Below, piece after piece: positions 36,092 through 47,199 of a DNA stretch of 64,000 nt. The position numbers and the translations under genes are program-made. The notes beneath the pieces were generated by a model. That model had not been told where the DNA came from. It worked only from the letters and a program-made list of their open reading frames with translations, and ran no database searches. This stretch comes from Cheilinus undulatus (Eukaryota > Chordata > Actinopteri > Labriformes > Labridae). The stretch is taken from contig NC_054873.1 of assembly GCF_018320785.1 (NCBI RefSeq), positions 19,000,196 through 19,064,195 on the forward strand, read 5' to 3'. Within the stretch, counting starts at the first letter, position 1. Each line of letters begins with the position of its first letter.

Positions 36092-39000
36092 ATGTCATCT
36101 GGTAAGACTCAAAATTCAACTTTTTCATATTGTAACATGGATTTATGTTACCTAATTCTATTTTTACACTATACACTCAGAGGCTCAATTAGGGGCAAGA
36201 GTAAGATATGAAGAATTGTTTTAAACTCTGCAGCATATTAGGTTCATGCTCTGGATTAAAGATATGCTAATCTCCAACTTAATGGCTCTCAACTGATGAG
36301 TTGGAGCCAAAAACTGTGTTGTAAGGCTTTTTTCCAGTGGGTCACCACTGTGAAACTGGAAAAACTGTGGAAAATAATCCATGTAAGGAAGCCCTAAGCT
36401 GACATACATCATATTTTTCTCTGTTTTGCAATGAAATGAGAAGAGGCCTTTGTACAGGCCATTTTTGGTCAGAAATTGCAGCTAAAAAAGGATTATGATC
36501 TTACTTGTGTTTATCATGTTTGCACAATTTTGCCAGTATCTATTGTTTTATCATATCTGTCCATGTCATTCGAATTTGCTAAATAATAAAGATCAGAAAA
36601 ACAAAGTTCTGATGCCTTTCTTTTACTTGCTTCTCTTGAAAACTATACAGTGGTGTAAAAACAGCATTTAAGTGGTCAAAAGTATTCATCTATACACAAC
36701 CTGCCAAGTCATTTAGAGATCAGGCCAGTTTCAGGTTGGGCCATCATGGCTTGTACCTCCTAAAAAGTGGGTAATCATAAAAAAGTTTGGAAAACAGTGC
36801 TCTTGGTTATAAATGGGAAATAGAGTTAAATCAAATAAATGCATATTTTTATTAGGTTTCTGGAATGGTATGTTTTTAAAACATGGTTTTTGTCTGGTCT
36901 CTGTTAAATCTACCATCCAATAGATCCTCCTTAGAATAAACTGAATTTAAAAAAATCTTCTCTCCAATTTTTCCACAGTCAGTGTGTGTGAATCTGATAT
37001 CCAAGTAGGTCAAACCCTACTCAGCAGCTCCTTTGAGTACTCCATCCTGGAGTTTATTGGTGAAGGCTGTTTTGGCAAGGTGGCCAAGTGCCTGAACCTC
37101 CACACCAAAGAAACAGTAGCTGTGAAGATCCTCAAAAAGGACTCTGAATTCAGCGTGGACACCGAGAAAGAGGTTTGTACTTCAGCTCCTTTTATTATTA
37201 TGGCGTAACACATAAGACAGATTGGTTTTATTATCAGAGGACTCAGTGAAATAAACTGCGGTATGTCCTCTTTTCTCCCTAGGTGTCCATGTTGCAGGTT
37301 ATCTCTGCTCTCAATGCAGATGACACCCATCTGGTGAAATACTTTGAGCGGTTTGAGTACGAGGGACAAACCTGTCTGGTGTTCGAAATGCTGGACAGGA
37401 GTCTCTACGATCTGCTCGACGACAGAGACTGGAAACCCCTGTCTCTGAATGAGATCAGAGCCATTGCAAAGCAGCTCTTGCTTGCTCTAGATGCTCTAAG
37501 CAGCCTTGGTGTCCTGCACACGGACATAAAGCCTGACAACATTATGTTTGTCAGTTGGCAGGATCAGCCTTTCAAGATCAAACTGATAGACTTTGGAGAG
37601 GCCATCCATGTCTCAGAAATGCAGCCTGGTCTGGAGATTCAGCCAGCTGGATACAGGTACGTCTAGCCGGCTCAGTTCAGCAGTAAATACCCATTATGTT
37701 TCTATTTAACAGTCACTGTTCTTCTGTTACTTTAAGATTGGGAAAAATCTGTAAAATATACATTAATCATGAATGGGTGGAAGAATGTTTTTAATACTGT
37801 ACATTTCTATGTAAAACCTGCACTTTTGGTTCCTACTTTTTCTACAAATTGCAATTGGCTGCTTCGGCTTCTCTGCTTAGTACATGCTCATATACATAAG
37901 GACACAAACCAGACCAGCTAGGGTTGGTCCTTGTCCCCCTTGTTAGGTTAGGTCATAGATGTACATCCAGAGAAAGTGTGAAGTTTACCATTAAATGAAT
38001 AAACGATGTGGGGGCTGGTTTGACAGATGGGAACAAATATGCCATGGGGCACCAGATCAGCCAGGAGAAGTTTTTCAAAAAAAAGTTCCTGCAGCAGTAA
38101 GAGTGCAGCCTCTATGCACAATTTAACACAAAATGTAGAATTCAAATACTTTGTACTAAAACATCCAGATTTGGACCCTAACTGATGAACTGTTCTACTA
38201 AATCTACATGTATCGATTTAGATCTGGGGGCTTCATTACTCTTTAATGACATTTGTTTCTGTTTAAAATACACACAGTCACCAATCAGAAACCCAAAAAT
38301 ATCATCTGTTGAATCTCGTTCCTTCTCAGGGCTCCAGAAGTTGCTCTCGGTCTGCCTTTTAATGAACTGATCGATGTGTGGGGAGTTGGCTGCATCTTGG
38401 CCTTTCTCTTCCTGGCTGAGAACCTCTTTCCGGTCAACTGTGATTATCAAATGGTATGTTAGCGACCTCAGAAACAGTCTAGTTGTTAGTCTAGTCACAG
38501 AAACTCAGTTGATGGGATTTTTGTGTATTTTGTGTGCAGATGAAATGCATGGTGGAGGTTTTGGGTATGCCAGCAGAGCACCATCTCCATGAGGGAAAAT
38601 ACACCCGCTACTTCTTCACTGAAGAGGAGACTTCAGATGGGCCAACATGGAGGATGCTGGTACAGTAACCATGTTCTTTTATGACTTTAGTACTTACATC
38701 ACTTTAAATGAACCTGTTTTCAACATTTTCATGTGTTTTGTACTTTTAGACCTCTGACGAGTTTTCGTCTGTTAATGGCTACAAGGTACAGGACCGTAGT
38801 TACCCGGGCCTGCCGAGCTCACTGGACGCTCTAGTCAATGTATGTACTCTCTGCTGTTTGTAGACGCCTTCAGTACCAGGTATTTATCCGTCTTTATGAG
38901 GTTTAGAAGTTAGATGAACTGACATGAATCTGTTTCCAAATCCAGGTCCACCCAGAAGGGGACATGAACCAACAGGAGGACAGGAGGGTTTTTGTGGACC

Positions 39001-40099
39001 TCCTGAAGGGTCTGCTGCATCTTGATGGAAATCAGAGGCTCTCTGCTCGCCAAGCTCTGCAGCACCCTTTCATCACAATGAGCCACCTGGTGAATCCTAA
39101 AAGTGAAGCCTAGTAAGTGTAAATGCGTCTGTTCACAACTTCGACTATTTGAAACTGGCAATTACACACTACAGTTGAACAAAACATACAGTATGCACTG
39201 AATACTGCATTTGACAGTGGCATGTAGTATGACTGCCAGCTGGATGTAGTTTGGCAGTATGTTCACCCCAGCTTAGTTGGTTTCCAGTCTTAAAAAGACT
39301 GTGGATGTTGTCTGCAAACAAACTATTGGAAATGCTGTCTCAGCCTAGCTTTTGATTAAAAAAAGGTAAAGAGGTGGAACTGAGGTGGGCCTTAAGCCTC
39401 CTGGCAAAAAGGTAAAACCTGTCATTCAACTGAGTAATACCCAAACTACACTCTTTTATATACACTTTTAAGACTTAATAAAATCAAATATCTTCTGAGT
39501 TTGTAAACAGGCTGTAAACATGTTTATTCAGCTTTAAAAATGGGCATTCTAACATGAAACATGTGGATTTCATGGCTTTTAGAGACAGCCCTGAGTAGCT
39601 ATTTAAGGAATTGCAATTATATTTTCAAATAGGCTTCATCTTAAAGTGCCAAATGTTTCTGCTTGGTTCACACTTGTAGTGGACAACACGAGATAAAAAG
39701 GAGTGCTTGTTTTACTGAATGACTGATTTACTAACTTATTCTTATTCTCCACTTAGCCTGACAGCTGCCAAGAACCTCATGGCCTACCGCCAAGAGCCTG
39801 GCTCCAGTAACTTTGGCTCCCCCACTGCATCATGGGACGGAGCACTTGTCGATGACTCCTGGGAGGAAGATTCACTCTCATCCCATTCTGCCAAAGAAGA
39901 GCAAAGTTTCTATCATGAGACAGGCTCCTCTTCCTGGAGTGGAGATCCAACACATCTCTGGAATGAGGAAAGAACATCATCTGATGATGAGGACTGGGAT
40001 GAGAGCAATTCTTGTGTCTCCAAAGGAAAAGAGACCAATAATGCAGCTATTTTCGCTGTTAAAGAACATTTATCTTCTTGGGCGGGCGTTCAAGACTGA
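36092..40099 (+). CDS. HIPK-like protein kinase, eight coding exons
   Basis: Coding exons with consistent phases and GT-AG junctions: 36092-36101, 36979-37172, 37283-37656, 38330-38453, 38540-38659, 38750-38839, 38946-39112 and 39757-40099. They join into 473 residues. The first exon is only ten coding bases (MSS plus one base). Features: glycine loop 'IGEGCFGKV' (30-38), lysine K53 in 'VAVKIL', catalytic loop 'LHTDIKPDN' (146-154, base D149), DFG 171-173 in 'LIDFGEAIHVSE', APE 194-196 in 'GYRAPEVALGLPF', and a C-lobe ending 'ARQALQHPFI'. 'LIDFG', 'HVS' and 'YRAPE--LGLP' are hallmarks of homeodomain-interacting protein kinases, Ser/Thr/Tyr kinases of the CMGC group. HTD replaces the canonical HRD (HIPKs have HAD). 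It is much shorter than HIPK1-3 (about 1,200) and lacks their long C-terminal region, as in the short HIPK-like genes expanded in fish. The tail after residue 360 is acidic with repeated Trp-Ser motifs. The TGA at 40097-40099 is unusual; see the next entry. Confidence 0.88.
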
Positions 40100-40468
40100 A
40101 CTTGTCTCTTTAAAGAGGACAGCCCGGCTTTCAGTGATGAGAATAGTGCAGATGAGGTTCCTCCTCTTATTGATTGGGAGAATGAAGACTCCTGGTCCTC
40201 TGAAGACTCTCATACTCTGATCACCGATGGTAATGGAGTTCAACAGAGAGACACAGTTTCAACTGAGGGAGAAAAACCTTCCTGGTCAGTTAATGAAGAA
40301 CAGGAGGGTTGGTCTTGTGAGGAAGCAGAACCAGAAAAACCAGAACCCTCTGCCTCTGGATTCACAGCCTCCACTGGTGGCATGATAAACCGCCTAAAGC
40401 AGATAAGGAACTTCTTTAAGAGAGTTGCACTCAGCCTCTGCTGCTGCTGCTGCCATGGCGAGGATTGA
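40100..40468 (+). other. in-frame coding extension beyond the kinase TGA
   Basis: Directly after the TGA, in the same frame and same exon, 122 sense codons run without a stop to a TGA at 40466-40468. The composition continues the preceding tail: acidic, with Trp in Ser/acid context ('IDWENEDSWSSEDS', 'KPSWSVNEE', 'EGWSCEE'). It ends with a basic amphipathic stretch ('NRLKQIRNFFKRVALS') and five consecutive cysteines ('LCCCCCHGED'). No splice donor/acceptor pair that removes only the TGA is obvious. This is a formerly or actually translated C-terminus: either a recent Trp (TGG) to stop change, a sequence error, or stop-codon readthrough. The residue at the TGA is unknown. Confidence 0.75.
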
Positions 40469-40756
40469 TATGTTGTATTTTTCCATGTCAATTCTTGTAA
40501 ATTTTCAAATAAACTTTGCATTATTACCCTCAGAGGTAAAACTTTAAATGTTGTATTTTCCATGTCAATTTTGCTGTAAATTTTACATTATTACCCTTAG
40601 AGGTAAACTTTTAAATGTATTTTCCATGTCAATTTTCACATAAACTTTGCATTATTACCCTCAGAGGTAAACCTTGAAATGTTGTATTTTCCATGTCTAT
40701 TTTCACATAAACTGTGCTGTAAACTTTGCATTATTACCCTCAGAGGTAAACTAAAA
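40469..40756 (+). repeat. tandem repeat in the kinase 3' region with polyadenylation signals
   Basis: About four diverged units of roughly 65-85 bases share 'gcattattaccctcagaggt', 'aaatgttgtattttccatgt' and 'cacataaactttg'. The first unit contains AATAAA at 40508-40513, and further AATAAA-type signals follow near 40760. The array starts immediately after the downstream stop codon, so it forms most of the likely 3' untranslated region. Confidence 0.85.
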
Positions 40757-41339
40757 GAAAATAAAATATTCAATAAAAACTTAAATATGTTGTCACAGAC
40801 CTTTCTGCTTAACAAACAATAAGCTTTCGTGTCAAAAGAAAGAAGTTTCAGACTATAATCAATAACACACAATGTTCCAGCACCATTCAAAGTTCAAATC
40901 TGATTTTAAAGTGTCAGAAAGTGCTGCACATTAACACTGCCACTGGTGGATGACGTTCAGTCAGTTCCCCGATGGCTCCTCAAGTGTCAGAGTGAAACAT
41001 GCTGATGATGAGACTGTCATGCAAATATCACTGCAGACAATGAAAATTTCGAGCTACTGCTATCATTTTAAGCATGTAAGACCTAGGGAGCTCCTTACTG
41101 ACCTGGGACCCTGAGCAGTTGCCTGCTTGCCTTACCTGTTGACATGCAACATGTCTGTGTGAAAGTTAGGCATAATATCATCATTTGGTTTCATGAAGAT
41201 CATTGTGACTAGCTGCAAAGAGTAGTTTTTACTGTGCAGAACTTTTAGGTATGTTTGGGCTAAAAATTGAGGATGAAGTAAGGCGTGTAATGGTGAGCAA
41301 GCCCACCTGAGGCACCACTGGGTGGGAAGGAGGAGAAAC
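40757..41339. other. intergenic, no gene recognised
   Basis: Nothing recognisable was seen beyond polyadenylation-like signals near 40760 and 40775. Confidence 0.5.
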
Positions 41340-41490
41340 ACAACCCTGTGTGTGCTCTGGTTGTCCTTGCATTTTACCAGGGACTTGAGAAAATAACCTG
41401 TTGAAAAACTTACAAAGTCCACACCTTTAGGGCGAGGTAAGGGGTGGATGTGGAGCGTAAGCACGGTCTAAGATACCATCCAACGCAATA
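41340..41490 (+). repeat. dispersed repeat family 5, copy A
   Basis: It matches 53045-53185 in the same orientation: 'ggttgtccttgca'-like start, 'accaggga', 'gaaaataa-ctgtt', then 'taaggggtggatgt' and 'gtaagcacgg-ctaag'. The segment between these blocks differs in length. It is non-coding and of unknown class. Confidence 0.65.
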
Positions 41491-42349
41491 GTAGGAATGC
41501 CACAAGCCCTTGATCATGCTTTGGATGCCCCAGAGGGCCCAAAAAACGCTGGTGGTCGTTAGGCATATCACCAGGGGTGAAAAGGCTGGAGAAAAGAAAT
41601 GCCATCGAGCTTGACCTTGGATAATGAACAACACATGTCAACATGGGTTGAGCTTTATTTACCCTTCCTTTCTTCCCCCAGGCCTTGTGTTGAAAAAATG
41701 TTTATACCAAAGGCTGGTACCTACAATACTTGAGTCTATGATTCAGAGATGAGATACACAAATAGAGGCATTATTTCATTTATCGTTTTGAAAATTAACT
41801 GTGGTATTAAATCTAGGTCATATTTTTTAGCCAGTATCCTCAGTTTTTATGGTTACTGTGCATGCCCTGTTTACACAGCTGATACACCCACTTTAACTAA
41901 GGTGTCATGAAGTGATTCATCCTCTAAGTTCTCATTCTGCCTCCTCTTCTTAACCTAAAATACTTCCTGCTGTACATGAATCAGCAAATCATGGATCAAT
42001 GACCTGCTCTTGTATTTTAGTTTGGCCTAAATATGAATACAGTGTTGCTCTACATAAACCAGGTGTTGTTCTGACATTATCTTATGGTCCATTATTATAC
42101 ACTTCACTAATATACATGTAAATATAAAGTTTTTAAAGCATAAAACCATACATGCTGTGCTGATAAGAACATTAGCCTCTTGACAACTACATTTAAATTC
42201 TCATAACTTTTTTTTAAATTCAAAATGTTAACAACAACACCCCCTCACCTCGTCTTTCTGGAGCTCTCTGTGAAACTCAGCCCTCTATATTCATGCATCC
42301 TAAAATAGCGTTGCTGGGAAACAGTCTATAAAGCTATGATACTGCAAAT
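41491..42349. other. intergenic, no gene recognised
   Basis: I see no supported gene. Confidence 0.5.
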
Positions 42350-43340
42350 ATTTGAATTCACGATGAGGTCTTATTGTCATATTCAACAAGGTTTTATTAA
42401 GTTTGGACTCAGAAAAAGTCCCAGTGTGAAAGCCTCACGTACTCTTATTAGGCTTACCACTAAAAGATGACATATTACCCAAGTTTTAACATCTTTATGT
42501 TGGCTTCCTTTGTTTAATAATTGATTTTAAGATTTTACTTATCATTCTTAAGGCAGGTATGGGTCTGGCTCCAAGCTTTAAAACAGAATTATTGATCCCT
42601 GATGAGCTAGCCCAAACCCTCAAGTGGGGGCCCCATGGTTGTTCCAAAGTTGAGGGTTAAAACTATAACCTGGCACGCCAGATGGATTTGTTTCACACAT
42701 CCTTCTGGTAAACCACTCACAGACAGTGTTTGGGAAAGGGCAGTGCCTGTGAAAAAAACTTGGAGGGTTATGGGATGAACATTCTGTCTGTCACATCTTT
42801 ACAGGCCAATCAGAGCAACAAAACACATGACGTAGCCGCTACCAAGCTGAACCCCTACCAAAGGAGTAAACTCCATACAGAACTGCATAACACGAACCAT
42901 GGCGACTGTAGACATGTCAGTACACAACTTCTGTCGTTTTTGAAAAGAAAACAACTCAGTGCTGTTCTTTATTCTTCTTTTAATGAAAAAATGTCATCAA
43001 GTTCTGTTAAAACTGGCGCTTTAGCAGCATCCATACTTATGTCTTCTGCCATTATTGCACTGGCCTCTTGTTGCTGTTTGCTTACGTCACGACTCCACTG
43101 CACCCAAAAGTACTGCCCCTCGACACTGATTGGTCCTGTCACTTTTTAACCGGTACCAATCGCCAGTGGATTTGCCAGTGAGAAACAAGGAAACGGGCGA
43201 ATCCATCTGCTTTGCAAGGTTATCAAAACTAAAGGTGACAGAAGAACAGAGGAGGACTTTGGAACAACCTACCTGAGGAGATAAGGCGTGCAGGATCAGT
43301 AACATCTTTTAAGTCACTGCAAAACACTCATTTTTACTGA
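42350..43340 (+). pseudogene. L2/CR1-like LINE 3' fragment split by a TIR element
   Basis: The part left of 42667 carries decayed reverse-transcriptase C-terminal sequence ('HITQVLTSLCWLPL' near 42468-42510, then 'GSGSKL'). The part right of 43222 continues it ('KTKGDRRTEE', 'LWNNLPEEIRR'-like reading across frames at 43250-43285, then 'TSFKSL'). These are characteristic of the end of L2/CR1-type ORF2. The two halves join precisely if the 42668-43222 insertion and one copy of its target duplication are removed. The LINE is broken by stops and cannot be active. Confidence 0.65.
42668..43222 (+). mobile_element. TIR element family 2, copy 2
   Basis: The ends are inverted repeats: left 'taacctggcacgccagatgg' and right, in reverse complement, 'taaccttgcaaagcagatgg'. 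Both sides are flanked by aaaacta (42661-42667 and about 43225-43231), a likely target duplication of 7-8 bases. It is homologous to 4629-5757 without that copy's nested insertion. It is non-autonomous; the 139-codon open frame inside (42730-43149) is not transposase-like. Confidence 0.8.
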
Positions 43341-44640
43341 CTTGCTTTTATGTGATGTCATCTTCTTATTTGTTTTTTGTCTTCTGTATATTATTCAAAA
43401 TATTAGAATTCAATTTTCTCTTTAACTTGATTTTATTCCCTATTAACTTCAATGTATTTTATTGCACTTTTGGCTCATTTTAATTTCTACTGCCTTCCTC
43501 TCTTCAATGCTTGTATCTCTTCTAATGGTTTTATTTTTGTATACTTTTGCCATTTAATTATTAATTTTAACTGTTTATATTTACAGAGCTATTTTAATCT
43601 TAGTTTTACCTTTTATTTTGAATATTTTCACTGGCTCTTGTTCTGTTTCTCTTATCACATTTTACCCTCCTTTTATTTATTTTTTTAATCTCTGATAATA
43701 TTCATACCTTTTTGTTTTCTCTTTTGATCGTTCACATCTTCTTAAATCAAAAATTGTAACTTTTAACTTTTTTTAACTTTTAAATTTTTCTTTTTTACAG
43801 ATTTAAAAAGTGATTGGATGAATCAAGCACAGATGTTTATTAATTACTAGAGGTGGAAAAAGTAGAGGACTATCATACTAAAGAAAAAGTAGAATTACTT
43901 TGGTTAAAATTCACTTACTTTGAGAAAATACATTGCTCAAAAATTCCCTTACCAATGTGAGCATGACTGTTTGTAGCTCCATTAGTGACATGAATCAGCA
44001 AACACACATGAGACCAACGGAGCGCTCAGTGGTCCCACATGGACATGATGACACACCTGCTCACAAAAGAAGATAATACAGAGCATCAAGTAGATGGACT
44101 GACAGCAGATAGGTTTTGGATGCCCGGCCATTATATTAAAAAAGAACATGAGCCTGAAGGCAAAGCTTTCCGTTTACGAGTCAATTTATGTGCTAATTTT
44201 CAGCCATGATCATAAGCTTGGTTAGCGGCTGAAATGATAAGATTGTGTGTCCAGGCAGATGAAATGAATTTCGCTCGCAGGTCTTGTGTGCAGTCCCTCA
44301 GGGACAGACTGAGGAGCTGATGTATGTACATGAAAAATTCAAGTTTATAAACATCTCACTGTGGAGGTATTCTGCACACAAACAGACACGAGTAGAGCAT
44401 TTCTGCAAGAAAACTTAAAAGAGACTGTGCTGCCTTGTTTTCCTTGCAACATGAAGAAACTGGAAATACGTGTCAACTCCCAGCGGCCTACTTTAACTGT
44501 GCATTTGTTGGTGATACAGCATTTAAGGCATATAGAGAGTTTCATGTTCAAGATAGGATTTTTGCAGTGTTCAGCATGCTCACATTTTATGTCTGTCATG
44601 CAGCAACCCTTCTGTTATACACAAACCTCCTTGATTTTTA
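43341..44640. other. AT-rich intergenic, no gene recognised
   Basis: T-rich sequence (43330-43800) then unremarkable DNA. Open frames at 44361-44678 overlap others and have no family signature I can defend. Confidence 0.45.
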
Positions 44641-44654
44641 CAGATTTCAAAAAT

Positions 44655-44870
44655 TCCAGAGATGCACAAAAGGTTTAGAGATTTGTTTCTATTCCAGCAT
44701 GACTGTACCCCAGTGTGCAAAGCAAGGACTATACAGACATGGTTTGATGAGTTATGTGAGGAAGAACTTGACTTGCCTGCACAAATCCCTGACCTCAACA
44801 CAACTGAGCACCTTTGGGCTGAAATGGAACGGAGATTGCGAGCCAGACCTTCTCTCCAACATTAGTGCCT
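44655..44870 (+). pseudogene. Tc1/mariner-like transposase C-terminal fragment
   Basis: The plus-strand translation includes 'LFQHDCTPVCKARTIQTWFD', 'LPAQIPDLNTTEHLWAEMER' and 'RLRARPS'. 'FQHD-P', 'PDLN--EHLW' and the following basic helix are the last third of the Tc1 DDE domain. Only the C-terminal part survives; an N-terminal half was not recognised upstream. It is a third Tc1 lineage distinct from the copies at 7.3-8.3 and 12.2-12.9 kb. Confidence 0.8.
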
Positions 44871-44883
44871 GATTTCGGCTCTA

Positions 44884-45330
44884 CAGCAGTGGCTCTTTAC
44901 TGGTCTAGCCTTAGGACCCACCGATATCTTTGATGACAAATCGTGACCCACATTTCCAAAAAATTTCAACCATGCAAATTTAGTGATTTAAAATGTTTCA
45001 CTTAGGATCTTGGATGGAACATCTCTCTCCCCATGATAATATGTAGATTTTAGCCAGTTTTCCAGAGATCTTGAGAAATTACTTCATTGACATGCTAAAA
45101 GCAGCTCTTTTATTGCAAGAAAATGGGATAAAAAAGTTGAAATATTGATAAAACATTTAAATTCACCCATCATCACAATAAAACAGAGTAAAATAAACAG
45201 TATAGATGCATGTTCTTTATAGACTTTTGCCACCATTTTTTTCCAGACACACATTCGCAACCCACTGAAAACTGCTCCGTGACCCACTTTTGGGTCCTGA
45301 CCCGCAAGTTGAAGATGCCAAAGGGGGACC
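44884..45330. mobile_element. hAT-like non-autonomous element (putative)
   Basis: The left end 'cagtggctctttactggtct' with 'aggacccac' nearby is mirrored by the reverse complement of the right end, 'catcttcaacttgcgggtca' with 'ggacccaaa'. The phrases 'gacccac' and 'gtgacccac' recur inside. The layout resembles common fish hAT MITEs that start CAGTGGTTCT, but the duplication was not resolved. Confidence 0.45.
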
Positions 45331-47199
45331 AACTCCATATCAAAATGCATCACAGCCCCTGATGGTGAAACTTTTAGGCTTTTGACCCTATAATGTATTT
45401 CAATTTAATCAGTTTGGCCATCAACAACCAAATACTTCAAGAGTTGTTTTCCTCTCCAGTTGAGGATAGAGCTGGCAGTGTGCCACCTTCAACTTTGTAC
45501 AATTCTGCATCTGGATGTTATTTTGGCAAAATTAATGCAGGTAAATCAAAAAGAGAAATGGTTTGATTTTCATGCTCATGCTGCTGAGGTGAACCAGAGT
45601 GAAGATGCTGTATACATTGTACTCTATTGATGCTCTGGGACTCAACAGACTGCACTACTCCAGGATATTATGAACCAAAAAAAGATGGAGTTTACATCTG
45701 CGATCTAAACATTGCTCTGAAAAGGAGGCTGTTCCAGGGAAACGTTTAACACTAACCGCTGGCTTTATTGGAATCGCTGCAAAGTTCACATCTGTTCCCA
45801 GAGGTATTTATCGCTTATCAGGCAATGCTAAAAGATGATGGCTGATGGTTCCTGAGATTGGTGCTGCCTTCAAAAAGAACAACCCAGGGACCCAATGGAA
45901 GAAGAGGCTATAAATCATTCCCACTTTCCTCCCAATAACAAGGCCCATCCTGCCACATCAAGCAGTTGTATTGACAGTCAGTAAATAAAACGACAGAGCT
46001 CTTTGGTAAAAGCTTCCCACTGAGCGCACAGTCATTCTAGTCTGACCATCTGTGTTTTTTTTTGTTTTTTTTTTGCAGCCGTTTTGCTGTAATGACTCTC
46101 CAGTCTCCTGAGCTGCGACCTCTGAGATGCTGCGGAGAGGAGAGCAATCAGCGCCCATTCACTTGTGTTACAGTCATTTTACCCACACTCCAAAAAGCTA
46201 TCACTGTGCAGCTGTAAACATTTTTGCTCCTCAGCAATCCTGAGACTGGCAGTCAAAGAGGATAGCAGCTATCAGTTTCTTTCACAGAGGAAGCTCGTGT
46301 GAATACTCTGCAAGCTGAATTCAGTGGAGAGGGCGCGCAGGATACACACAACGGTCCTTGGAGCTGAAATGGAGCCTAAAAACATCATCTTTCAGGAGGC
46401 AGAGGAGTGTAATGTTGGCTGAAGATTTCCCTACCCTCTGCTGTTGAGATGCAATACCCCTCTTGCAATTTATTTGTGTATGAGCAGACTAAGCTGTTTG
46501 TGTTCGCCTCTAAAAGGCAAAAAACTGCAATCCTTTTGAGCCCTTTATGTAATGATAGAGCTTTTTGGAATAAGCCTTTTAAAACAAGACTATTTATATT
46601 CATCTGGTGTGTAAGCTGAGATCTTGATCCTGACTGCTGTCTGTCTGTATAAGAGCTCCTTTGCACACTCAGAATACCTGGATTAAATATACAGCAGTGC
46701 TAGAAAACCCTGCAAGACTTTCTTCTTCCTTCTCCTATGTGCAAAGCAGTATTGTATCATTGGTGAACACTGCCCTCTTGTGGGCATTTGTTTGGATTTT
46801 TGTGCATAAAATGTCCAATCAGAAAAGTTAACATATTCAAGATATTACAAGGGTGTGATCTATTTTATTTTACTGTAGGTGTGCATGTCTTTTAAGAGAA
46901 ATAAAAGACACCAAGTTAGCATTATTGTGAAAATACAGGGACTTCCCTTCTCCTTACATGACTATTTTTGTACCATGACATGTAATCTGAGAAGACAGCA
47001 GCAATCACACTCAGTCTCTCTCTCTTACATATATTATGGGAGGATAAGTGATCCTGGAGATTCCAGGACAAATATTGCTCTGATTCAGACCCAAAAGCAT
47101 TTGCTGTGTCTTTTCCTGAGCTGTGATGGATCAAAAGGGGTCTGACCAGGGGTTTTAGTTGAGTTTTTTTTAGGGCTGTAGCTCCTCAGATGCTCACTA
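45331..47199. other. intergenic, no gene recognised
   Basis: There is no supported gene. Poly-T tracts lie at about 46056-46074. The DUS4L gene that adjoins BCAP29 in mammals is not visible here. Confidence 0.5.

Noticed and set aside
40012-40116. Retained intron that would remove the kinase TGA
   Set aside because: The only GT near a usable distance (40012) is a poor donor and removal would break up the tail's coding pattern; kept only as a weak alternative.
39813-40220. 135-codon frame overlapping the kinase last exon
   Set aside because: It is a +1 shadow of the acidic tail; the exon phase from 39112 fixes the other frame.
40240-40563. 107-codon minus-strand frame below the kinase tail
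   Set aside because: It is the complement of the in-frame extension and the 3' tandem repeat.
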